DNA from: Actinomycetota bacterium
GTDB taxonomy: Bacteria > Actinomycetota > Acidimicrobiia > Acidimicrobiales > RAAP-2
Assembly (NCBI GenBank): GCA_021324355.1
Contig: JAJPJD010000045.1
Coordinates: 1 to 64,000 of the forward strand
Length of the DNA stretch: 64,000 bases
Direction of reading: 5' to 3'
In this document: piece by piece, positions 25,333 through 33,774 of the stretch
Layout of the letters: each line of letters starts with the position of its first letter
How positions within the stretch are numbered: the first letter of the stretch is position 1
The notes under the pieces: model-generated
What the model was told of the DNA's origin: nothing
What the model saw: the letters and a program-made list of their open reading frames with translations, nothing else
The model's database searches: none
Program-made: the position numbers and the translations under genes

Positions 25333-26918
25333 CCCCACGACCCGGCTTCGTCCTGGAGGTGGACGGCTCGACGCCCCCGACCCTGCTGTGGAACGGGGAA
25401 GGCTTCGTGCTCGAACGGCTCCCCGAGGGGACCAGGGTGATCTACCCTCCCGAGCCGCTTCCGCCCCTGGCCGACCCAGTCGCAGCCATTCGCGACGCCC
25501 TCGAGCACCCGGTCGGGGGCACCCCACCCCTTCGAGCGCTGCTACGGCCCGGCATGCGACTCACGATCTGCTTCGATGACGTGTCCCTCCCGCTGCCGCC
25601 GATGCGCGCCCCCGACGTGCGCCAGATGGTCATCGAGCAAGTGCTCGACCTGGCAGCGGCGGCCGGGGTCGACGACGTCGTCCTGATCGCGGCGCTGGCG
25701 CTGCACCGACGCATGACCGAGGCCGAGCTCCGCCACGCCCTGGGCGACCGCATCTACGAGGCCTTCGCCCCTCACGGGTTGTTGACCCAGCACGACGCCG
25801 AGGACCCCGACAACCTGATCGACTTGGGCCGCACCGCCGAGGGCGAGGAGGTGGAGATCAACCGGCGTGCGGCCGAGAGCGACTTGATCGTCTACGTCAA
25901 CATCTGCCTGGTCGCGATGGACGGTGGGCACAAGAGCGTCGCCACCGGGCTCGCCAGCTACCGGAGCCTGCGCCACCACCACAACCCCACCACCATGCGC
26001 CACTCACGCTCGTTCATGGATGCCCCCTCTTCGGAGCTGCACAGCTCGAACTGGCGCATGGGTCGTCACATTGCGGCCAGCGGCGTGAAGGTGTTCCAGA
26101 TCGAGACCACGCTCAATACCGACACCTTCCCGTCGCAGTTCGCGTTCCTGCAGCGCCGGGAGTGGGAGTGGTCCCTACGAGACCGCGCCGCGTACGCGGC
26201 CAGCGCGGCCGCGCTCGACGCTGTCCCCAAGAGGATCGCCCGCCAGATCTTCCATGCCATCGAGGCTCCGCACCAGATGACATCGGTCCAGGCTGGAGAG
26301 GTCGAAGCCGTCCACGAGCTCGCGCTCGAGCACATCTGGCGCCAGCAGGGCGTCGCAGTGGAGGGCCAGACCGACATCTTGACGATGGGGCTCCCCTACA
26401 TCTGCCCCTACAACGTGCACTCGGTGATGAACCCGATCCTGGTCGCCTGCCTCGGGCTCGGCTACTTCTTCAACCTGTACCGGGGTAAGCCCCTCGTCCG
26501 TCAGGGCGGTGTGGTGATCATGCGCCATCCCACCAGGGCGGAGTTCGACCCCGCCTACCACCCGAGCTACATCGACTTCTACGAGCAGGTGCTCACCGAG
26601 ACCACGGATCCAATCGAGATGCACAAGCTCTACGAGGAGTCCTTCGCCACCGACCCGTGGTACATCCACCTGTACCGCACCGGTCACGCCTACCACGGCG
26701 TGCATCCCTTCTACATGTGGTACTGGTGCGCGCACGCCCTCGAGCACCTCGGTCGGGTCATCGTGGTCGGGGGCGACACCAAGGCCGTCCGCCGGATGGG
26801 CTTCTCGCCGGCCTCCACCCTGGCAGACGCGCTCGAGCTGGCACGCGATGTGGTCGGCCCCTCGCCCACCATCACCCACCTGCACGTGCCGCCCCTGCTC
26901 ATGGCGGACGTGCGATGA
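25329..26918 (+). CDS. LarA-like (lactate racemase / DUF2088 family) protein
   Basis: 529 residues, longer than LarA (about 425). The N-terminal DUF2088-like domain shows ICFDDVSLPLPPM (~80-92), ALHRRMT (His 126, the place of LarA's catalytic His in THRPMT), DAEDPDNLIDLG (~156-167) and GGHKSVATGLASY (Lys 202, the Lys that in LarA carries the nickel-pincer nucleotide). LarA's second His (EPH) and the Arg of DDxxRP are not evident. The C-terminal half is Trp/Tyr/His-rich (WYIHLYRTGHAYHGVHPFYMWYW). No larB, larC or larE is in the window. Embedded in a lipid-type operon, it may epimerise or redox-shuttle an alpha-hydroxy acid intermediate; inference only. Confidence 0.75.
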   Translation: MTPRPGFVLEVDGSTPPTLLWNGEGFVLERLPEGTRVIYPPEPLPPLADPVAAIRDALEHPVGGTPPLRALLRPGMRLTICFDDVSLPLPPMRAPDVRQMVIEQVLDLAAAAGVDDVVLIAALALHRRMTEAELRHALGDRIYEAFAPHGLLTQHDAEDPDNLIDLGRTAEGEEVEINRRAAESDLIVYVNICLVAMDGGHKSVATGLASYRSLRHHHNPTTMRHSRSFMDAPSSELHSSNWRMGRHIAASGVKVFQIETTLNTDTFPSQFAFLQRREWEWSLRDRAAYAASAAALDAVPKRIARQIFHAIEAPHQMTSVQAGEVEAVHELALEHIWRQQGVAVEGQTDILTMGLPYICPYNVHSVMNPILVACLGLGYFFNLYRGKPLVRQGGVVIMRHPTRAEFDPAYHPSYIDFYEQVLTETTDPIEMHKLYEESFATDPWYIHLYRTGHAYHGVHPFYMWYWCAHALEHLGRVIVVGGDTKAVRRMGFSPASTLADALELARDVVGPSPTITHLHVPPLLMADVR

Positions 26919-27901
26919 GGTCATCGGAGGTGTGGCGCAGGCTGGCCAACCAGCAATTCCCGCTTCGCAAGCCAGACTGGCCGGCCAGCGTGGAGCGACC
27001 GGCACCGCGCCGGGGGGTGGGCCTCGACTACGACCACGAGTGGTCCCGTCGCTACCCGGCCAGGCTGCTGCGGGCGGTCCTGCTCGACACCGTGACCCGC
27101 CCCCTCGCCCGATTGGTCGCGCCCATGACCCTGCGAGGGCACGAACACCTGGCCCACTTGGAGCCGCCAGTGATCTTCGTCGCCAACCACGCCAGCCACC
27201 TCGACACCCCGCTGCTCCTCTCAGCCCTGCCGCCCCGTCTGCGCCACCGCACCGTCGTCGGGGCGGCCGCCGACTACTTCTTCGACCGCCCCTGGAAGGG
27301 GGCGCTGTGGTCGCTCACCCTCGCCGCGATCCCCATCGAACGGGCCCGGGTCAACCGTCGCTCGGCCGAGACCGCCACCCAGCTGCTCGGCGACCGCTGG
27401 AACCTGATCCTGTTTCCCGAAGGAGGCCGCTCGCCCGACGGCTGGGCCCAGGAGTTCCGTGGCGGCGCCGCCTACCTCGCGCTGCGCACCGGAGCGCCGG
27501 TGGTTCCGGTCTACCTCAAAGGAACCCGACACGTCCTGCCAAAGCGCGACCCGGGCACGCCCGGCGGTTCAGGGACCGAGAACCGGGGCCAGCCACTGCG
27601 CCGGGGTCCGGTCCTGGTCCTCTTCGGTCTGCCCCTGCGCCCCCATGAGGACGAGGACGCTCGCCGCTTCGCGACCCGAGTCGAGCACGCGGTGGCCCTG
27701 CTGGCCGCCGAAGCGGCGTCCGACTGGTGGTCGGCTCGGCGCCGAGGCGACGTGGACACCGCCCTCCATGGCCCGCAGGCATCGCCGTGGCGGCGAGCAT
27801 GGGCCGACGCTCGCCCGGCCGTGCCCGCCACCGAACGCTCGTGGCCAGGACCGCTGCGCTGGCCAGGCCGGGGGGCTCGGCGCTCCTCGGCCCCACGCTA
27901 G
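26915..27901 (+). CDS. PlsC-like 1-acyl-glycerol-3-phosphate acyltransferase
   Basis: 328 residues from the ATG overlapping the LarA-like stop. Acyltransferase blocks: NHASHLD (~86-92, the HX4D catalytic pair), a second block around IPIERARVNRRS, FPEGGRS (~168-174) and a block IV near VVPVYLKG. No strong membrane helix except a weak segment at ~45-65. The C-terminus is Arg/Trp/Pro-rich. It would transfer an acyl group from acyl-CoA or acyl-ACP onto a hydroxyl, possibly the alcohol formed by the operon's reductases. Fourth and last gene of the operon; its stop overlaps the convergent gatD stop by 4 bases. Confidence 0.9.
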   Translation: MRSSEVWRRLANQQFPLRKPDWPASVERPAPRRGVGLDYDHEWSRRYPARLLRAVLLDTVTRPLARLVAPMTLRGHEHLAHLEPPVIFVANHASHLDTPLLLSALPPRLRHRTVVGAAADYFFDRPWKGALWSLTLAAIPIERARVNRRSAETATQLLGDRWNLILFPEGGRSPDGWAQEFRGGAAYLALRTGAPVVPVYLKGTRHVLPKRDPGTPGGSGTENRGQPLRRGPVLVLFGLPLRPHEDEDARRFATRVEHAVALLAAEAASDWWSARRRGDVDTALHGPQASPWRRAWADARPAVPATERSWPGPLRWPGRGARRSSAPR

Positions 27902-28653
27902 GGGTCGACGCCGGACCCTCGGCGGCGGAGCCGGCGACCGCCCGCGCGACCGAGCACCGCCCCCAGCCGCTCGGCTCGCAACGCCTCCTCCCGGTGGTCG
28001 TCGAGCGGCGGGAGGGACTCCATGCCGGTGGCCCAGGTCAGGAGGGTGTCGGCGAGTGCCGGGTTGCGAGCCAGGACCGGACCGTGCAGGTAGGTGCCGA
28101 CGACCCGACCGCTCCATGCACCGTCGGTGCCGTCGCCGTTGCCCACGCCGTGGCGGAGCGCGCCGAGCGGTCTCACGCCGGGTCCGAGCACGCTGGTCCC
28201 AGCGTGGTTCTCGAAGCCGCTGAGCAACCCGACCCCGGGGATCGTGGCCGCCACTGCCGCCTCACCCACAGCGCGGCGCCGGCGGCCCTTGGCCGTGGCC
28301 ACCTCGAGCAGGCCCAGCCCCGGCACCGGCGCGCCGTCGGCGGCCGGGAAGGTCGTCCCCAGCACCTGGTAGCCAGCGCACACCGCTAGGACCACCGCGC
28401 CAGCGGCTACCGCCTCAGCCAGGCTGCCGTCGCGGGCCAGCAACTCGGCCGCCTGGACCTGGGGCGCGTCCTCGCCCCCGCCGAGCACATAGATGTCGCC
28501 CCGGGGCAGCGCCCGGTCACTGGTCGCCTCGACCAGCTCTGCCGCCACGCCGCGGCGGCGGGCCCGGCCGGCCAGGACGATGCCGTTCCCGCGGTCCCCG
28601 TAGGTGCCGAGGAGGTCCGGGTAGACGACAACGATCCGCAGCGCCTGGGCCAC
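27898..28653 (-). CDS. gatD: Lipid II isoglutaminyl synthase, glutaminase subunit GatD
   Basis: 251 residues. Class I glutamine-amidotransferase of the CobB/CobQ type: YPDLLGTYGDRGN near the start, GGGEDAPQ (~58), the nucleophile Cys in AVCAGYQVLG (~95), GFENHAG (~147) and TYLHGPVLARNP (~190, catalytic His). GatD releases ammonia from glutamine and passes it to MurT, which amidates the D-Glu of the lipid II stem peptide. It follows murT by 3 bases. The C-terminus is Arg/Gly-rich. Confidence 0.95.
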   Translation of the reverse strand: MAQALRIVVVYPDLLGTYGDRGNGIVLAGRARRRGVAAELVEATSDRALPRGDIYVLGGGEDAPQVQAAELLARDGSLAEAVAAGAVVLAVCAGYQVLGTTFPAADGAPVPGLGLLEVATAKGRRRRAVGEAAVAATIPGVGLLSGFENHAGTSVLGPGVRPLGALRHGVGNGDGTDGAWSGRVVGTYLHGPVLARNPALADTLLTWATGMESLPPLDDHREEALRAERLGAVLGRAGGRRLRRRGSGVDP

Positions 28654-28656
28654 TGC

Positions 28657-29955
28657 TCAGTGCGCTCCGGCTCGCAACAGGTCGTAGAAGGCGGTGTAGT
28701 TGCCGACGAACTGCACGACCTGGCCAGGGCCGAGTTCGCCAGCGCGTGCCACCGCACCGAGCGGCTCGGGCACTCGCTCGTGGGAAACTCCGGCGTAGTG
28801 CAGCCGGACCGACAGGTCGAGGCTCCGCTCACCGGTCGCGACCACCGGCCGGCCGGCCAGCCGCTCGAACGGCACGTCCCACAGCCAGGATGGGTCCCGC
28901 CCATCGGCCACCCGGGCGTTGATCGCGATCACGACCGGACCCGGCGTGACCACCTCGAGCAACTCCTCCCAGCCGGCCGGGTTCTTCGCCAGCAGCATCC
29001 GAGTCGGCACCCCGCGCACGTGGCGCAACGCGAACCGTCCGGCCACCTCCTCGACCACTCGCATCGACTCCAACGCAGCCCGCGCGGACAGGCCGAACAC
29101 CTCGGCAGCCGCCGCCGCCACGAGCGCGTTGCGCCGGTTGAAGGCGCCGGGCAGCTTGAGAGCCACCGGGACCAGGCGCCCATCGGCCAGCACGGCGGTG
29201 CGAGCCGCTGGCCCGTCGGCGAAGCCGAACTGGGGCGACGGGCGCCGGAAACCACACCGGCACGACCACGCCTCGCCGTCGTAGGCGATCCCCCCGCCAC
29301 ACGCCGGGCAGCCGGCGGCGTCGGCTCGCCAGCGGACCCCGCCGCCGACCCAGATGACCGACGCCGCGTCGCGCGCCCCGTGGACCACCAAGGGGTCGTC
29401 GGCATTGGCGATCACCGTGGCAGGGGTGCCGGCCAGGGCCCCGCGCCAGCGCTCGGCCACCATCCGGACCTCGCTGCTCCGGTCGAGCTGGTCTCGTGAC
29501 AGGTTGAGCAGCACCACCACCGCCGGAGCCAACGCTGCCAGGCTCTGGGGCAGGTACCCCTCGTCCACCTCGAGCACGGCCGGGCCGCCGGTGCGGGCGC
29601 CAGCGGCCAAGGCGGCAAAGTGCCCGGCGGGCATGTTGGACCCGGTCGAGTTGGTGACCACTGCCGAGCCATGGGACCGCAGCGCGGCCGCCAGCAGGGC
29701 GGTCGTGGTCGTCTTGCCGTTGGTCCCGCTGATGAGGGCGACCCTGCGGCCGGCGGCCAGCTCGGCCAGCCCTCCGGGCGCGATGGCCAGGCCGGCCCGG
29801 CCGCCCAAGACCGTGCCCTGCCCGGCGCCGAGGCGGCGAGAGAGTCCGTTGAGCCCGGCTGCCACCACCATGCCCAGACGAGTCCGCAGGGTGATCCGGT
29901 CGGGGACCGGGGATCCGGCCCCGTCGTGCGCGAGCTCCCCGGGGGTGGCAACCAC
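28657..29955 (-). CDS. murT: Lipid II isoglutaminyl synthase, Mur-ligase subunit MurT
   Basis: 432 residues from a GTG. Mur-ligase ATP site SGTNGKTTTT (~76-85), NLSRDQLDR (~151) and a four-Cys zinc ribbon inserted in the central domain (CPACGGG, then WSCRCGF, ~207-228), a MurT hallmark. The C-terminal DUF1727 domain ends with the VGNYTAFYDL signature. With GatD it converts D-Glu to D-iso-Gln in peptidoglycan precursors, typical of Gram-positives and actinobacteria. The GTG start is plausible, but an internal start near LRTRLGMVVAAG cannot be excluded. Confidence 0.95.
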   Translation of the reverse strand: MVATPGELAHDGAGSPVPDRITLRTRLGMVVAAGLNGLSRRLGAGQGTVLGGRAGLAIAPGGLAELAAGRRVALISGTNGKTTTTALLAAALRSHGSAVVTNSTGSNMPAGHFAALAAGARTGGPAVLEVDEGYLPQSLAALAPAVVVLLNLSRDQLDRSSEVRMVAERWRGALAGTPATVIANADDPLVVHGARDAASVIWVGGGVRWRADAAGCPACGGGIAYDGEAWSCRCGFRRPSPQFGFADGPAARTAVLADGRLVPVALKLPGAFNRRNALVAAAAAEVFGLSARAALESMRVVEEVAGRFALRHVRGVPTRMLLAKNPAGWEELLEVVTPGPVVIAINARVADGRDPSWLWDVPFERLAGRPVVATGERSLDLSVRLHYAGVSHERVPEPLGAVARAGELGPGQVVQFVGNYTAFYDLLRAGAH

Positions 29956-29996
29956 CGGCCGAAGGCTACCGGCCGAACGTCCTGGCCCCAGAACGC

Positions 29997-30035
29997 AGTG
30001 AAGGGACCGCCGGGGGGGCTGGCGATCCCTTCACT
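29997..30035. repeat. 10-bp perfect inverted repeat upstream of murT
   Basis: AGTGAAGGGA at 29997-30006 and TCCCTTCACT at 30026-30035 are exact complements around a 19-base G-rich loop. It lies between the divergent murT and lysR starts, 42 bases before the murT GTG. It could be a transcript hairpin in the murT leader or a protein-binding site. Confidence 0.45.
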
Positions 30036-30153
30036 CGTGACCTGCGTGGGAACAGAGGGGGGGGTTCCTGATCCCTGCGGTCTGGATCCATTGTTACCGA
30101 CCGGGAGCAATCTGTCAAGCAGCTACGACTGATACTTGCTATCTTTCGTAGAG

Positions 30154-31077
30154 ATGGAGCTGCGACACCTCCAAGCACTGGTCGGCGTCGCCGAGCACGG
30201 CAGTTTCTCGGCGGCTGCCGATGCCCTGGGCACCGTCCAGTCCAACGTGTCCGCCCATATCGCCCGGCTCGAGCGGGAGCTGGGGGCGCCCCTGGTCGAC
30301 CGGTCAGGTGGCCGCCTCACCGAGGAGGGCGAGGTGGTCGTCGCTCGGGCCCGCCGAATGCTGGCCGAGATGAGCGCCCTGGTGGCCGACGTGGCGGCCA
30401 TGCGACGGGAGGTGGTGGGCACGGTGCGGGCCGGCATGATCGGCACCACTGGCCGGTGGCTGGTGCCGCGGCTCTTCGCCCTGCTGCGGGTCCGCCACCC
30501 CAAGGTCCGGATCACGGTGGCCGACGGGACCAGCGCCACCTTGGAGCCGCGTCTGGCCAATGGCCAGCTGGACCTGGCCGTGGTGTCCCTGCCGGTCTCC
30601 ATCGACGACCTGACCGCCGTCCCCCTCTTCGAGGAGGACCTCATGCTGGTGGTCCCGGTCGACCACCCCTTCACCCAGCTGCCACGGCCGCTGGCGCTGG
30701 CCCGACTCAGCGAGCTCGACCTGCTGCTGCCGCTGCCCGGCACTGCGCTGCGAGACGAGATCGACCGGGCGCTGCGCCGAGCCGACGTGACGCTGCGGCC
30801 CGCCTTGGAGCTCGACGGCATCCGCATGATCGCGTCGCTCGCCTTTGACGGCTTCGGACCGGCGATCCTGCCGGCAACGGCGGTGCCGCAGCACATGCGC
30901 GAACGTTTCGAGCTGGTGCCCCTCCAGACGTTCCCCCGCCGCCGAGTCGGTGTCGCTCTGCGCCGCCGGGGGGTCCCTTCGGCTCCGACCCGTGCCGTGA
31001 TCGAGCTCCTGCACGAGGTGACCAACGACTCCCACGACCGGCCGATGGGGCTCCACCCGCCCGCCGCCTCCGGCTGA
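30154..31077 (+). CDS. LysR-family transcriptional regulator
   Basis: 307 residues from the ATG at 30154 (MELRHLQAL, the canonical LysR start). Winged helix-turn-helix at 1-60: EHGSFSAAADALGTVQSNVSAHIARLERELGAPLVDR. Substrate-binding domain ~90-295. TATCTT eight bases before the ATG and no ribosome-binding site suggest a leaderless message. The glutamate decarboxylase gene follows 36 bases downstream on the same strand, so either co-transcription or regulation of it is plausible. Confidence 0.92.
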   Translation: MELRHLQALVGVAEHGSFSAAADALGTVQSNVSAHIARLERELGAPLVDRSGGRLTEEGEVVVARARRMLAEMSALVADVAAMRREVVGTVRAGMIGTTGRWLVPRLFALLRVRHPKVRITVADGTSATLEPRLANGQLDLAVVSLPVSIDDLTAVPLFEEDLMLVVPVDHPFTQLPRPLALARLSELDLLLPLPGTALRDEIDRALRRADVTLRPALELDGIRMIASLAFDGFGPAILPATAVPQHMRERFELVPLQTFPRRRVGVALRRRGVPSAPTRAVIELLHEVTNDSHDRPMGLHPPAASG

Positions 31078-31092
31078 GGGCTACTACGGTCG

Positions 31093-31107
31093 CCTCCGAG
31101 CCGGAGG
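31093..31107 (+). promoter_or_regulatory. Hairpin containing the ribosome-binding site of the decarboxylase gene
   Basis: CCTCCG-AGC-CGGAGG is a 6-3-6 inverted repeat whose right arm holds GGAGG, six bases before the ATG at 31114. Folding would hide the ribosome-binding site, so translation may depend on melting or on upstream ribosomes. It is short enough to be coincidental in GC-rich DNA. Confidence 0.4.
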
Positions 31108-31113
31108 TCCGAC

Positions 31114-32568
31114 ATGCTGAGCACCAAGGTCCCACTCGACGAGCTCGGAGACGACCGGGCACTCGTGCCCACCTATGCCAACCGGGGGCTGGCCCAGCCG
31201 GTCGCCCGCTACGAACTCCCCGAAGAGGGCCTCGAGCCCTCTGTCGCCTACCAGCTGATCCACGACGAGCTCAGCCTGGACGGCAACCCCACCTTGAACC
31301 TGGCCTCCTTCGTCACCACCTGGATGGACGAGGAAGCCGAGCGGCTGATGGCCGAGACCATCAACAAGAACGCGATCGACTGGGACGAGTACCCCCAGAC
31401 GGTCGAGCTCCAGGACCGGTGTGTGAACATGCTGGCGCGCCTCTACGGTGCCCCCGAGGAGCGCCGCAGCGTGGGCTGCGCCACCGTCGGCTCCTCGGAG
31501 GCGATCCACCTGGCCGGCCTGGCCATGAAGTGGCGGTGGCGGTCCGCTCGCCAGGCGGCAGGGCAGACCACTGCACGGCCCAACCTGGTGATGGGCGCCA
31601 ACGTGCAGGTGTGCTGGGAGAAGTTTGCCCGCTATTTCGACGTAGAGCCGCGCTACGTCCCGCTGCGCGAGGACCGGTTCGTGATCGGCGTCGAGGAGGC
31701 GATGGAGCTGGTCGACGAGCACACCATCGGCGTGGTCGGCATCCTCGGCAGCACCTACACCGGGGAGTACGAGCCCATTGCGGAGCTGGCGGCGGCCCTC
31801 GACCGGCGCCAGGCGGACGACGGCCTCGATGTGCCCCTCCACGTCGACGCGGCGAGCGGCGGTTTCGTGGCCCCCTTCCTCCAGCCCGACCTGGTGTGGG
31901 ACTTCCGGCTCGAGCGGGTGCGCTCGATCAACGTGTCGGGCCACAAGTACGGGCTGGTCTACCCCGGAGTGGGGTGGGTGCTGTGGCGGGATCCGAGCGA
32001 CCTGCCAGACGAGCTCATCTTCGAGGTCGACTACCTGGGCGGGAGCCATGCCAACTTCAGCCTCAACTTCTCCCGCGGCGCATCGCAGATCGTCGCCCAG
32101 TACTACAACCTCCTGCGCCTCGGCCGATCCGGCTACCGCCAGATCATGGAGAGCCTGGCCGGCACCGCTCGATGGCTGGCCGATGCGCTCGCCAGCCGGC
32201 CCGAGCTGCAAGTGATCGCGGGCGGGACCGACCTGCCGGTGGTGTGCTTTGCCCTACCGGGCTTGGAGCCCGGGGCGCCCACTGCACTCTCGGCGATCCT
32301 GCGCCGGCGGGGCTGGATCGTCCCCGCCTACAAGCTGGCCCCGAAGGCCGACCACATCGAGGTGCTGCGGGTGGTGGTCCGAGAGGGTCTCAGCCGGGAC
32401 TTGGCCCGATCCCTGGTTGCCGACATCGACGCCGCCCTCCACGAGCTGGCCTCGGGAACCCCCCCGGCGCAGCAGCCCGGTCCGGGGGCGACGCCAGCAC
32501 CCCGGAGCCGCCGGCCAACGCGGCCAGCCCGCCCCCGCCCGGACCGCAAGACCCGGGCGGTGTGCTGA
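31114..32568 (+). CDS. gad: Glutamate decarboxylase (PLP-dependent)
   Basis: 484 residues. Group II PLP decarboxylase of the GadB type: NLASFVTTWMDEEAERLM (~60-77), ATVGSSEAIHLAGL (~125), HVDAASGGFVAPF (~245, Asp for the PLP nitrogen) and SGHKYG with the PLP Lys 278. The start ATG has GGAGG at proper spacing. The last ~35 residues are a disordered Pro/Arg-rich tail (PGATPAPRSRRPTRPARP) not seen in GadB. It consumes a cytosolic proton to make GABA from glutamate, the core of glutamate-dependent acid resistance. No dedicated antiporter is adjacent; the APC permease at 52427 could serve, but is distant. Confidence 0.95.
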   Translation: MLSTKVPLDELGDDRALVPTYANRGLAQPVARYELPEEGLEPSVAYQLIHDELSLDGNPTLNLASFVTTWMDEEAERLMAETINKNAIDWDEYPQTVELQDRCVNMLARLYGAPEERRSVGCATVGSSEAIHLAGLAMKWRWRSARQAAGQTTARPNLVMGANVQVCWEKFARYFDVEPRYVPLREDRFVIGVEEAMELVDEHTIGVVGILGSTYTGEYEPIAELAAALDRRQADDGLDVPLHVDAASGGFVAPFLQPDLVWDFRLERVRSINVSGHKYGLVYPGVGWVLWRDPSDLPDELIFEVDYLGGSHANFSLNFSRGASQIVAQYYNLLRLGRSGYRQIMESLAGTARWLADALASRPELQVIAGGTDLPVVCFALPGLEPGAPTALSAILRRRGWIVPAYKLAPKADHIEVLRVVVREGLSRDLARSLVADIDAALHELASGTPPAQQPGPGATPAPRSRRPTRPARPRPDRKTRAVC

Positions 32569-32574
32569 GGCGGC

Positions 32575-33759
32575 TCAGCGGGAGCTGGCCGCCCACGCTC
32601 GGGCCTCCGTCCCCACCGCCGCCACCAGGTTGCCCAACGCGACGTTGACGTCGGCCAGGTGCAGCCCCCAGCGGGGTCCCAAGACCTGGGTCAGGACCGG
32701 GCGCGGGTCGTCAGGTCTCGGGACCACCTCGAGCCAGCTGGCCCCGTTCTCGGACTGGCAACGAGCGCGGTACCGGCCCGGGAAGCTCACCCAGGCGGTG
32801 GTGGCGCTGGGCTCGGGCCCCACCTCACCGAACGCCGCTCCCGACCCCTGCGGGAACTCCGGGTCCAGCGTGGCCCAGCCGCCGCCCAAGGCCCCGGGGT
32901 CGACGCAGAGGACCTGCAGGCCCGGCCGGCCGGCAACGGCGTCGATCCCCACGCCGACCCGGCCGAACAGGGCGTCGGCCGGCGGCTGGCGCCGAAAGCT
33001 CGAGTAGGCGATGACGCAGCCGACCTGGGTTGGCGTCCGGCACGCCGGGATGTGCCGGAAGGACCCACCGACCGTCCTCCCCACCGGCACGGTCACGTTG
33101 CCCCCGAGCACGATGGCCGACACGAGCAGCCGCCGCAGCCTGGGGGACGGGTCGACCACCTGCTGGAGCAGCCTGATCAGCATCATCGCCCCCTGGGAGT
33201 GGCCAAGGAAGACGATGCCCCGCCCGTGGTTGTCGCGGGCCAGGTGCTCCTCGAAGGCACTGCGAACCGAGTCGTAGGCCAGCGCGACGTCGGCCGGCGT
33301 GACCTGGACCCCGCCCGAGATGGCAGCCAGGGTCAGCTGCCGGTACATCGGGGCCCAGACTCGGCACACCCGGGAGAACTGCGATGCCTGGGCGACTGCC
33401 ACTGCGGTCTCGGCTGGCTGGATGCTGAGGTCGGCGTTGGCGGTCTGCTCACGGCTCACGGTCGGGTAGACGTAGAAGCAGTCGACCGCCGGGTGTGGTG
33501 CCACCCGTGGGGTGCTGGTCCGGCGGCTCCCGTTCGCCGCAATCTCGGTCGTACTGAGCGGGGCCACACAGGGGTCCGGCGAGACGCCGGGCCGGCAAAG
33601 CCACACGGTCGCTGGCGGAGCAGGCTCGGCGGCACTGGCGATCGCGGGGCCGGTGGCGGCCCACAGCGAGCAGGCAACCCCGATCGCCATGGCCAGCCGC
33701 CTGAGCAGGGCAGGCCAGTCCCGTCGGCCCCATCGGGCTGTGCTGGTGATGCCGAGCAC
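32575..33759 (-). CDS. DUF3089 secreted alpha/beta-hydrolase-like protein
   Basis: 394 residues from a GTG at 33759, which avoids overlap with the divergent tldD; the start could also be the Met at 33690. A signal peptide is clear (MAIGVACSLWAATGPAIASA). The mature part has DCFYVYPTVS, VCRVWAPMYRQ and the nucleophile elbow GHSQG (VFLGHSQGAMML), as in DUF3089 proteins, which look like lipases or esterases. Paired cysteines suit an extracytoplasmic location. It converges on the decarboxylase with a 6-base gap. Substrate unknown. Confidence 0.85.
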   Translation of the reverse strand: MLGITSTARWGRRDWPALLRRLAMAIGVACSLWAATGPAIASAAEPAPPATVWLCRPGVSPDPCVAPLSTTEIAANGSRRTSTPRVAPHPAVDCFYVYPTVSREQTANADLSIQPAETAVAVAQASQFSRVCRVWAPMYRQLTLAAISGGVQVTPADVALAYDSVRSAFEEHLARDNHGRGIVFLGHSQGAMMLIRLLQQVVDPSPRLRRLLVSAIVLGGNVTVPVGRTVGGSFRHIPACRTPTQVGCVIAYSSFRRQPPADALFGRVGVGIDAVAGRPGLQVLCVDPGALGGGWATLDPEFPQGSGAAFGEVGPEPSATTAWVSFPGRYRARCQSENGASWLEVVPRPDDPRPVLTQVLGPRWGLHLADVNVALGNLVAAVGTEARAWAASSR

Positions 33760-33774
33760 CCTAGTGTCGGGGCG

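Noticed and set aside
24148-25527. 459-residue minus-strand open frame opposite the alcohol dehydrogenase
   Set aside because: Antisense shadow of a gene with clear zinc and Rossmann motifs.
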